From Bacteriovoracaceae bacterium (lineage in GTDB: Bacteria > Bdellovibrionota > Bacteriovoracia > Bacteriovoracales > Bacteriovoracaceae): a stretch of 5,199 nucleotides of DNA. Positions within the stretch are counted from its first letter, which is position 1; each line of letters begins with the position of its first letter. Position numbers and translations under genes: made by a program. The stretch covers positions 1-5,199 of the forward strand of contig CANETG010000212.1 in the NCBI GenBank assembly GCA_947440875.1, written 5' to 3'. Shown here in pieces: positions 1-5,199 of the stretch. The notes beneath the pieces were generated by a model, which searched no databases, was not told the origin of the DNA, and saw only the letters and a program-made list of their open reading frames with translations.

Positions 1-14
1 AAAAGGAATTTCAC

Positions 15-689
15 ATGAGTGATGCTACTCAAACTTCGTCTCAAACTCCAACCCTTGAGCAAACCCTCAATCGGACCGACTTCGGTCATTTTATGTTTGA
101 GAATCGGAAGGTCTTTTTCGGAGCTCTTTTGGCCGCTGTGATGGCAGTCCTGGCCTTCATCGGCTGGAAACAAATGCAAGAAGCTTCATCCCTTGAGAGA
201 TCGATGAAAGTTTTCGAATTCCACACGAAGACATGGGAAGACGCAAAATCGGGAAAACTGACTCCTCAAGAACTCGTTCAGAAATACTCAGCTCTTCCGA
301 GTGATGTTCACAGCTCCGCTGTCATGGTTCCAGTCGCCCTTGAAATGGGTAAGTTTCTTTTTGACAAAGGTTCCTATCTTGAAGCCGAGACAATCCTCGC
401 GAAAATTGATGTCTCTAAGCTTCCCCTTGGAAAATTTTTCGTCGGGATGCAAAGATATGTTGTCCTGGAAAAACTTGGCAAAACCGACGAGGCGATTGCC
501 ACTTTGGAAGGAGTTCTTAAAGAAGAAAGTACTTTCATGAAAGCACTTGTGTCTGTTGAACTGGGAAGGCTCTATCTCTCGAAAGGTGAGAAAGGTAAGG
601 CACAGACTCAGTTTGATTATGTTGTTTCAACGTTCCCGAATGACGAACACGCTAAACTTGCGAAGCTCTATCTCGCGCAGATGAAATAA
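15..689 (+). CDS. YfgM-like membrane-anchored TPR protein (periplasmic chaperone / BamB partner)
   Basis: The protein has 224 residues: a polar cytoplasmic N-terminus (1-32), one membrane segment at about 33-51 (FFGALLAAVMAVLAFIGW) and a helical periplasmic part with TPR-like repeats at about 103-131, 142-170 and 175-206. In the last of these, alternating helices with the ELGRLYLSKGEKGKAQTQF pattern are clear. This architecture and size match E. coli YfgM (206 residues), a SecYEG-associated periplasmic chaperone component encoded just upstream of bamB. Here too the next gene is bamB, with no intergenic base. The start is supported by an AAAGGA Shine-Dalgarno at 2-7, seven bases before the ATG. 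Sequence identity to YfgM looks low, so the family call rests on topology, TPR content and gene order. A generic TPR protein of the same topology is the alternative. Whether der lies upstream cannot be seen. Confidence 0.75.
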   Translation: MSDATQTSSQTPTLEQTLNRTDFGHFMFENRKVFFGALLAAVMAVLAFIGWKQMQEASSLERSMKVFEFHTKTWEDAKSGKLTPQELVQKYSALPSDVHSSAVMVPVALEMGKFLFDKGSYLEAETILAKIDVSKLPLGKFFVGMQRYVVLEKLGKTDEAIATLEGVLKEESTFMKALVSVELGRLYLSKGEKGKAQTQFDYVVSTFPNDEHAKLAKLYLAQMK

Positions 690-1781
690 ATGAATTTTTT
701 CTTCCTTCTTCTCACTCTGATTGGTTGCTCTGACATGAAGCTCAAAGTACCCGAAAAGAGTGAACGATTTTTCCATGTCGCTTGGTCGAAGAATCTCGAT
801 CCTTCCTTCGAATCAGGGAATCTTCCCGTGGGCCTCGGAGCATCCCGAATTTATAACGACATTGTGTACATGGGTGCCACCTCCGGTTTCATGAATGCTT
901 ATGATCTTGAAACGGGCCGAATACTTTGGGCGCAGGATGAAAAAACACCCCTTGGTGGTCCCGTTGAATTCTTCAAAGACCACGTTGCCTACGGGGGAAT
1001 GAGCGGAAGATTATTTGTTCGCCACTACCTTTCGGGAAAGCTTAAATACGCCATAGATTTAGGGGCACCCATTGAGAGTGCGCCGTTCTTTTTTAATGAT
1101 AGACTGTTCGTTTATCTTCGCGGGCACCAATTGGTTCACCTCGATGCCGAGACGGGTAAAATCTTGTGGGTCTACAAGCGCGCGGTTCCCGTTACGACCA
1201 CTCTTCAGCGCACGACCCGTCCCCTTATCCTTGGAAATAAAGTTATCGTTGGATTTGCGGATGGATTTTTAGGGGCTCTGTCTCTTCAGGAAGGACTTCT
1301 TCTTTGGGAAACAAAACTCGTCGAGACTTCCAAGTTTGTCGACGTGGATTTAAATCCCGTTCAGGCAGGCGGGATGGTGATTTCGGGATCCCCTTCGGGA
1401 AACCTTCAGGCCGTGAATCCTGATAGTGGGGCGATTTCTCGGACCTATTCGGTGAGTGTGATGGCGCACCCGTATCTTAAGGGGGAGCAGCTTATCCTGG
1501 GATCAAATGATGGTGAAGTGATCCTCATGGGTCTAGGGGGAGATATCCTCAAGCGCTCAAAGATCTCTGATCAACCTGTGAGTGCAGTCACTTGGTGGAA
1601 AAATCATATCATTGCCGCTAGCTTTGATGGGTACCTGCGCGCCATTGACCCACTGACGATGAAAGTGGTGGATCATTTTGCGCTTGGAAATGATCTTTCT
1701 GCGGTGTTTTCAGACATCTCCATCACCCCTGACTATTTGTCGCTCTATTCCTCGAGAAATCGGCTCTATGTCTTTCAGTAG
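690..1781 (+). CDS. bamB: Outer-membrane protein assembly lipoprotein BamB (PQQ-type beta-propeller)
   Basis: This 363-residue protein is close to the E. coli BamB length (392). BamB is the lipoprotein of the BAM complex that binds BamA on the periplasmic face of the outer membrane. A very short lipoprotein signal ends in lipobox L10-I-G-C13, with Ser at +2, which is compatible with outer-membrane sorting. Repeats of the form G-x-(D/S)-G-x-(L/F)-x-A-x-(D/N)-x-x-(T/S)-G-x-I-x-W follow at about 46-84, 90-125, 130-165, 176-212, 223-257, 259-293 and 297-332. The last strands (about 335-363) plus residues 27-35 probably close an eight-bladed propeller. R174 and the D218-V-D220 motif sit where E. 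coli BamB has R176 and D227/D229, reported as BamA contacts; I aligned these from memory. The start abuts the upstream TAA and has no clear Shine-Dalgarno, so translation is probably coupled to the preceding gene. The signal has no Lys or Arg before the hydrophobic core, which is unusual. Confidence 0.87.
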   Translation: MNFFFLLLTLIGCSDMKLKVPEKSERFFHVAWSKNLDPSFESGNLPVGLGASRIYNDIVYMGATSGFMNAYDLETGRILWAQDEKTPLGGPVEFFKDHVAYGGMSGRLFVRHYLSGKLKYAIDLGAPIESAPFFFNDRLFVYLRGHQLVHLDAETGKILWVYKRAVPVTTTLQRTTRPLILGNKVIVGFADGFLGALSLQEGLLLWETKLVETSKFVDVDLNPVQAGGMVISGSPSGNLQAVNPDSGAISRTYSVSVMAHPYLKGEQLILGSNDGEVILMGLGGDILKRSKISDQPVSAVTWWKNHIIAASFDGYLRAIDPLTMKVVDHFALGNDLSAVFSDISITPDYLSLYSSRNRLYVFQ

Positions 1782-1789
1782 ACGGGGCC

Positions 1790-1813
1790 CATCTTAAAAA
1801 AGATGTCTTTTTT
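1790..1813 (+). terminator. Probable intrinsic terminator of the yfgM-bamB unit
   Basis: A 6-bp perfect stem (CATCTT at 1790-1795 with AAGATG at 1800-1805, loop AAAA) is followed by TCTTTTTT (1806-1813), nine bases after the bamB stop. The stem is AT-rich, so termination may be partial. The A-run (1796-1802) can alternatively pair with the T-run (1807-1813) in a 7-bp helix with a 4-base loop. The two pairings exclude each other. On the other strand the hairpin is not followed by a T-run, so it would act on + strand transcripts only. Confidence 0.6.
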
Positions 1814-1834
1814 AGTCTCGCTTTGCTTTTTACC

Positions 1835-1853
1835 CATGCTGATTGGTAGCATG
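1835..1853 (+). promoter_or_regulatory. Inverted repeat at the translation start of the carboxypeptidase gene
   Basis: The arms CATGCT (1835-1840) and AGCATG (1848-1853) are perfect complements separated by GATTGGT. The 3' arm includes the G of an in-frame GTG (1853), and the loop/arm contains the only weak Shine-Dalgarno-like run, GGTAG (1845-1849). It could be an operator or an mRNA hairpin limiting initiation at the GTG. A 6-bp repeat can also arise by chance. No convincing -35/-10 pair was found beside it. Confidence 0.3.
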
Positions 1854-1861
1854 TGAAAACT

Positions 1862-3178
1862 ATGAATAAATCCATCATTTTCGGTCTTCTCATCCTTTCT
1901 ACTTCTGCTTTTTCTACGGTGAGAATTGAAGAAGAGATTTTCGTTCCGGCGCAAACTCCGGAAGTGATTAAAGAGCTTATTCAAACAGGTTCGGTGATCG
2001 TCGATCACGTGAGTTCAGAGGGTTTTGAGCTTTACGGTGAAAAAGGTCTCTCGGAGTATCTCGATCAAAAAAATATTCTCCACTTCAGCACGAAGTCGCT
2101 AAAAAATAGAATGCTCGCGGATTATCCGACGCACGCTGAAATCACGAAAAAGCTTCAAGCGGCGACGGCGAAACTTCCTGGTCAGATGAAACTTTTCTCG
2201 ATCGGTAAATCAGTCAAAGGTAAAGAACTCTGGGTGGTGAAGATTTCCGACAACGTTGAGACCGATGAAATTGAACCCGAGTTTAAATATATCTCTAGCA
2301 TGCACGGAGACGAGATCACGGGGCGCGAGCTCACCACTTTCATGGTGGAAGAAATCGCGGAAAAATACGGAAAAGATAAGGCCATCACTGAGCTCGTGAA
2401 CAACACGGAAATCTTCATCATGCCGTCGATGAATCCAGACGGGTCCGAGCTCCGCCAGCGCGGTAACGCCAACAACGTCGATCTCAACCGTAATTTCCCC
2501 AACTGGAATTCAGGTGCACAGAATACGTCGGCCAATGCTCAACAAGAAAATAAAATGGTCATGGCGTGGCAAGCGTCTCGGCAGTTTTCTCTGTCAGCTA
2601 ATTTTCACGGGGGATCTGTTTGTGTGAACTACCCTTGGGACGCAACTCTTGACCGTCACCCGATGGATAAATTCATCCAGGAGCTTTCCACAGTCTACGC
2701 GGAGCTAAATCCTGAGATGAGAAATTCCTCTGAATTTGAAGGCGGAATTACCAATGGTGCCGACTGGTACGTGGTAAAAGGTGGAATGCAGGACTGGTCA
2801 GTTTTTTATCACAATGACCTGCAAGTCACGATTGAACTCTCGATGAGTAAATGGCCCAACTACTCCGAAATTCCCTCGTACTGGAAAAATAATCGTGATT
2901 CGATGTACGCCTACATGAAAGAAGTTCACCGCGGGGCCGGTTTCAAACTGAGTAACTTTAATGCCAGCGGAACTGTGGCGATCAAACAGATTTCGCCCAT
3001 CAGTAAAGATCTCGGAAGTTATCCATTCCGTGGATCAGAGTTCTACAAAGTTCTCCCAGAAGGGGAGTATGAATACACCGTGACGGAAAAAAATAATTCA
3101 CCCAAAAAGATCGTGGTTCGGGTGGAATCAAATGTCGTGCGTTCTAACGGAAATTACTCTGCTTTAGATAAGTTTTAA
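1862..3178 (+). CDS. Secreted zinc carboxypeptidase, family M14 (subfamily B-like) with C-terminal transthyretin-like domain
   Basis: This protein is an exported metallocarboxypeptidase that removes C-terminal residues from peptides. Numbering is from the ATG at 1862 (438 residues). A signal peptide spans 1-18 with an A-F-S cleavage site. An N-terminal region (about 19-85) precedes the catalytic domain (about 86-355). Zinc ligands are H148 and E151 (in MHGDE) and H249 (in NFHGG). NPDG lies at 191-194. Substrate-carboxylate residues are R200 and N209-R210 (in VDLNRNFP). The general base is E325 (in TIELS). D260 in YPWD sits at the M14B position linked to preference for basic C-terminal residues. 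A beta-rich tail (about 358-425) resembles the transthyretin-like domain of carboxypeptidases M/N/E. The usual active-site Tyr after GGMQDW is Val314. An in-frame GTG at 1853 would add three residues. I prefer the ATG because the signal peptide is then standard, but neither start has a good Shine-Dalgarno. The true substrate is unknown. Confidence 0.93.
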   Translation: MNKSIIFGLLILSTSAFSTVRIEEEIFVPAQTPEVIKELIQTGSVIVDHVSSEGFELYGEKGLSEYLDQKNILHFSTKSLKNRMLADYPTHAEITKKLQAATAKLPGQMKLFSIGKSVKGKELWVVKISDNVETDEIEPEFKYISSMHGDEITGRELTTFMVEEIAEKYGKDKAITELVNNTEIFIMPSMNPDGSELRQRGNANNVDLNRNFPNWNSGAQNTSANAQQENKMVMAWQASRQFSLSANFHGGSVCVNYPWDATLDRHPMDKFIQELSTVYAELNPEMRNSSEFEGGITNGADWYVVKGGMQDWSVFYHNDLQVTIELSMSKWPNYSEIPSYWKNNRDSMYAYMKEVHRGAGFKLSNFNASGTVAIKQISPISKDLGSYPFRGSEFYKVLPEGEYEYTVTEKNNSPKKIVVRVESNVVRSNGNYSALDKF

Positions 3179-3622
3179 AATCGTTTCGAATTCTTCAGAG
3201 GTCACCGGCAGGATAGAAAGTCGGTTTCCCCGTTGGAGAAGACGCATTTCTAAAAGCTTCTTTTCGTTTTTCATTTCCTCGAGAGTGATCGGCCGACTCA
3301 AATCTTTTTCAAATCTCACATCGACTAAAAACCAACGTGGATTTTCCTTGGTCGCCTTTGGATCAAAGTACTCGGATTTTTTGTCGAATTGAGTGGGGTC
3401 TGGGTAGGGGGCACTTGCTACCGAAGCGATCCCTGCGATTCCTGGAGTCTCGCAGCTCGAGTGATAGAAGAAAATAAGATCACCCGTCTTCATCTCGTCT
3501 CGCATGAAATTCCGGGCCTGGTAGTTCCGGACACCAGTCCAGGGTTCTGATTTCTTCTTCTTTAAATCAGAGAAGGAGAAGACGTCAGGTTCAGATTTCA
3601 TCAGCCAGTGTTTTATTGCCAT
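3164..3622 (-). CDS. EVE-domain protein (THYN1-like modified-base reader)
   Basis: The 152 residues make up essentially one complete EVE domain (PF01878), the usual length for bacterial members. EVE is a PUA-like fold that binds modified bases, such as 5-methylcytosine derivatives in DNA or modified RNA, in an aromatic pocket. Hallmark segments are all present: W6-LMKSEP12, W28-TGVRNYQARN38, the G47-D...FFYHS55 strand, P60-GIAGIA, Y85-FDP...ENPRWFLVDV102 and the C-terminal LLQRGNRLSILPVT (128-141). There is no signal peptide or membrane segment, so it is cytoplasmic. The ATG (3620-3622 on the reverse strand) starts the canonical motif almost at once, so the start is secure, although the preceding GTATCC is not a good Shine-Dalgarno. 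It is transcribed opposite to its neighbours. Its 3' end overlaps the carboxypeptidase gene by 15 bp. The exact modified base recognised cannot be read from sequence. Confidence 0.94.
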   Translation of the reverse strand: MAIKHWLMKSEPDVFSFSDLKKKKSEPWTGVRNYQARNFMRDEMKTGDLIFFYHSSCETPGIAGIASVASAPYPDPTQFDKKSEYFDPKATKENPRWFLVDVRFEKDLSRPITLEEMKNEKKLLEMRLLQRGNRLSILPVTSEEFETILKLI

Positions 3623-3697
3623 GGATACATATTGGACAAGAATGCGCGGTTAATCAAGTTTCTCTTTTCCTCACCGAACAGGATTCTGAGGTGATCC
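3623..3697. promoter_or_regulatory. Divergent intergenic spacer between the EVE gene and the lipoprotein cluster
   Basis: This 75-bp spacer must carry the 5' signals of both flanking genes unless transcription comes from farther away. No sigma-70-like -35/-10 pair with good matches and spacing is visible on either strand. For the reverse strand, TTGATT followed 17 bases later by CAATAT is the nearest, and it would leave an almost absent leader. On the + strand, GAGGTGAT (3688-3695) is an eight-base perfect complement to the 16S anti-Shine-Dalgarno and fixes the ATG at 3698. Confidence 0.4.
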
Positions 3698-4429
3698 ATG
3701 AAAACTACCCTGCTCGTTCTCCCCATTTTTTTCCTTTCTTGCACTCATAATAGTGTGGAAGAAAAATTGGTCCAGTTTCCCTACGCCGAAGAATTGGTAG
3801 AAAGAGTGCAAAAGATTGCCTTGAGAGCACCCGCCTCGGAGCTTTCAGCGCAAGAAGAAAAGTCACCCCGTCGGACCTATTTTGTGACTCTTTATCATCA
3901 GTACCTTACTTTCAAGAGTTACCTCGGAAAAGAAAATGAGCTCAAGTCTTGTCCTCAATTCCATCACGATAAAATCGAAACGGAAGCTTTTCGTGTTCCG
4001 AAAGTAGCTTTTTATAATCATCCCAAAGTAGGGGAAGACGGACGGGCGTATTTTCCGGAAGTCGTTTTCAAGAATAAGTTTTCGCTGGAAGATTATCACG
4101 CGGATCTAAGTGGGGAGCTGGCCACACTTTGCGAAGAAGGGGTCTCTGATAATTTTTATAAGTTTGATAATCTCATCACCCACTACGCGAATAAAGCCTC
4201 GTTTCATCAGAATAAAAAAGCGATGGCATCGGTGCTCAAGATTCCAGTGTTCGCTAATTTTTATCTTTTAAAAATGATGGACACTGATAAAAAGAAAAAG
4301 TTTTCTCACCCTGAAGAAAAGCGTTTCATTGAACTCACTCGGACTCATTGGTTTCCGGAATACATTCAGGAGGCAGGCCGCATGCGGAACCGCTTCCTTG
4401 CTAATAAACTGGTGACGAGGTCATTATGA
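3698..4429 (+). CDS. Predicted lipoprotein of unknown function (first gene of lipoprotein cluster)
   Basis: I do not recognise this 243-residue protein. It starts with MKTTLLVLPIFFLSC, a 14-residue lipoprotein signal with lipid-accepting C15. The -3 residue is Phe rather than the usual Leu, so the lipobox is non-canonical. The mature chain is rich in charged and aromatic residues. It appears mainly helical in its first part (28-55), and it has a Tyr/Phe/His-rich middle, two further cysteines (C85, C145) that could form a disulfide, and a basic C-terminal third (KKKK at 198-201). There is no membrane segment after the signal and no catalytic motif that I can identify. A strong Shine-Dalgarno (GAGGTGAT, ending two bases before the ATG) predicts good translation. 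It overlaps the next gene by 4 bp (ATGA), so the two are translationally coupled and probably act together. Location is predicted to be the periplasm or outer membrane. Confidence 0.82.
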   Translation: MKTTLLVLPIFFLSCTHNSVEEKLVQFPYAEELVERVQKIALRAPASELSAQEEKSPRRTYFVTLYHQYLTFKSYLGKENELKSCPQFHHDKIETEAFRVPKVAFYNHPKVGEDGRAYFPEVVFKNKFSLEDYHADLSGELATLCEEGVSDNFYKFDNLITHYANKASFHQNKKAMASVLKIPVFANFYLLKMMDTDKKKKFSHPEEKRFIELTRTHWFPEYIQEAGRMRNRFLANKLVTRSL

Positions 4430-5079
4430 AGGTTCTTTTTTTTCTACTCATCATCTCTTCCTGCGGAAAAATAGACATGGCCAGTACCGGACTAGGCCAG
4501 GAGCGATCTTCTGCGGAATTTGCCATCTCGACGGATGATTTAGTTGTCTTCGACCGGGTTTGCGAGGCACTTACACGTAAGGTTGTCCTTTACTCAGCAT
4601 CTCTTCCTTCACCCATGACCTATACTGTTGAGAGAACAGATTGCGAAGGTGAATCAGCAGCACCGGTTGATCAGTCCGTGGCAGTGGAAAATGCAGGGGG
4701 AAATTTTCAATTGCGAGTCCAGGCGACAAATGCGGCGTTTGTGTTCCCCAATTCAGAATCACAGGTCTCCGGTGTCATGGCACCATTTTGCGCTGGAGCA
4801 GCGAAACTGCCGCTTAAAAAAACAAACGGGGACGCGACCTGGATCTCCCGCTCTGTCTCAAGTGGTGATTGCCCACCTGCTGCCAAAGAAGATTGTTTTG
4901 CCATTGAAACTGGTTCTCCTTCTGGAAAAGATGAATTTAAGATTCATACCCGTGAATTCATCCGTTTCAATGTCAATAAAACGTCACCTCGCTACGGTCT
5001 TTTTACTTTTAGAAAAGTCTCTTCGGCCAACGGTTGCTTAGGGAAACAATTCAGCTCGACTTCTGCCACGCTAAAATGA
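4426..5079 (+). CDS. Predicted cysteine-rich lipoprotein of unknown function (second gene of cluster)
   Basis: This 217-residue protein is not recognised. A 12-residue signal with a good lipobox, I10-S-S-C13, follows a single Lys. The mature part has six cysteines (C46, C73, C122, C149, C157, C204), an even number consistent with three disulfides in an extracytoplasmic domain. Short beta-prone stretches (VVLYSASL, NFQLRVQA, AAFVFP, YGLFTFRKV) and many Ser/Thr/Gly/Pro residues suggest a beta-sandwich-like fold, but this is inference. No enzyme motif is visible. GAGGT at 4417-4421, four bases before the ATG, lies inside the upstream gene, whose stop overlaps the start (ATGA). Coupling with the upstream lipoprotein suggests a shared complex or process. 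The gene ends 36 bases before the next lipoprotein gene. Confidence 0.8.
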   Translation: MKVLFFLLIISSCGKIDMASTGLGQERSSAEFAISTDDLVVFDRVCEALTRKVVLYSASLPSPMTYTVERTDCEGESAAPVDQSVAVENAGGNFQLRVQATNAAFVFPNSESQVSGVMAPFCAGAAKLPLKKTNGDATWISRSVSSGDCPPAAKEDCFAIETGSPSGKDEFKIHTREFIRFNVNKTSPRYGLFTFRKVSSANGCLGKQFSSTSATLK

Positions 5080-5084
5080 AACAA

Positions 5085-5109
5085 TCCGAGTATATTTTCA
5101 ATACTCGGA
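5085..5109 (+). promoter_or_regulatory. Perfect 9-bp hairpin overlapping the Shine-Dalgarno of the downstream gene
   Basis: TCCGAGTAT (5085-5093) pairs perfectly with ATACTCGGA (5101-5109) across a 7-base loop. The 3' arm contains the GGA of the GGAGGT Shine-Dalgarno (5107-5112) for the ATG at 5116, so the folded RNA would partly mask ribosome access. No T-run follows on the + strand, which argues against an ordinary terminator. An operator dyad is the main alternative. Confidence 0.5.
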
Positions 5110-5115
5110 GGTTCC

Positions 5116-5199
5116 ATGAAGCTCATCCTTCTTTCCCTCGTCGTTCTTCTCGCCTTTTCTTGTGCTCCTCAGGACGAAACGAAGACCAATGAACCAGGC
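5116..5199 (+). CDS. N-terminal fragment of a predicted lipoprotein (cut by the window edge)
   Basis: An open frame of 28 codons runs off the right edge. It begins MKLILLSLVVLLAFSC, a basic residue and a hydrophobic core ending in lipobox A-F-S-C16, then a polar Asp/Glu/Lys-rich start of the mature protein (APQDETKTNEPG). GGAGGT at 5107-5112, three bases before the ATG, is a strong Shine-Dalgarno and supports the start. It lies only 36 bases after the preceding lipoprotein gene on the same strand, so it is probably a third member of that unit. Nothing can be said about function from the visible part. Confidence 0.72.
   Translation, partial: MKLILLSLVVLLAFSCAPQDETKTNEPG

Noticed and set aside
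717..725. CTGATTGGT occurring both here and at 1839-1847
   Set aside because: Nine-base repeats are expected many times by chance in 5 kb, and one copy lies inside a coding signal peptide.
735..737. Internal ATG of bamB (residue 16) as an alternative start
   Set aside because: It would remove the lipobox and leave a cytoplasmic protein, inconsistent with BamB function; the ATG at 690 keeps the L-I-G-C lipobox.
1775..2008. Reverse-strand open frame of 77 codons over the bamB/carboxypeptidase gap
   Set aside because: It overlaps the terminator and the signal-peptide region of a secure gene, and its product is low-complexity and basic without any motif.
2182..2535. Reverse-strand open frame of 117 codons inside the carboxypeptidase gene
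   Set aside because: It is antisense to the zinc-ligand region of a well-supported M14 enzyme; the frame is a shadow of that gene's codon use.
3681..3697. GGAT...ATCC inverted repeat flanking the Shine-Dalgarno of the gene at 3698
   Set aside because: Only 4 bp with a 9-base loop; this is too weak to claim as a regulatory hairpin, and the ribosome site would remain in the loop.
4628..5041. Alternative + frame of 137 codons inside the second lipoprotein gene
   Set aside because: The frame with a lipobox, Shine-Dalgarno, ATGA coupling and even cysteine spacing is far better supported. The alternative starts without a ribosome site and has no recognisable domain.

Overview
The window is typical Gram-negative chromosomal sequence, gene-dense and mid-GC by eye. 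It most likely comes from a bacterium with many periplasmic and outer-membrane lipoproteins. A YfgM-like/BamB pair, a secreted M14 carboxypeptidase and several very short lipoprotein signal peptides would fit a Bdellovibrionota-type (Bdellovibrio/Bacteriovorax-like) genome. That assignment is inference from gene content and style; there is no rRNA or marker gene to prove it.

Layout. Positions 15-1781 hold a two-gene envelope-biogenesis unit on the + strand. The first gene is a membrane-anchored TPR protein resembling YfgM, and the second is the outer-membrane assembly lipoprotein BamB. BamB's ATG directly follows the TAA of the first gene, in the same frame. A low-GC hairpin with a T-run (1790-1813) looks like their terminator. 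A secreted zinc carboxypeptidase of family M14 (1862-3178, + strand) follows, with a small inverted repeat just before its start. It converges with an EVE-domain protein (3164-3622, - strand), and the two reading frames overlap by 15 bp at their 3' ends. A 75-bp divergent spacer separates the EVE gene from a + strand cluster of three predicted lipoproteins: 3698-4429, 4426-5079 (4-bp ATGA overlap) and 5116 onward, cut by the window edge. A 9-bp perfect hairpin overlaps the Shine-Dalgarno sequence of the third.

How the genes relate. The first two genes act in periplasmic chaperoning and outer-membrane protein assembly. The carboxypeptidase is an exported peptide-trimming enzyme. The EVE protein is a cytoplasmic reader of modified bases and is probably functionally unrelated to its neighbours. 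The three lipoprotein genes look like one transcription unit of unknown function. They are the part of the window least explained by known families. There is no mobile element, CRISPR array, tRNA or rRNA, and no gene-free stretch over about 120 bases.
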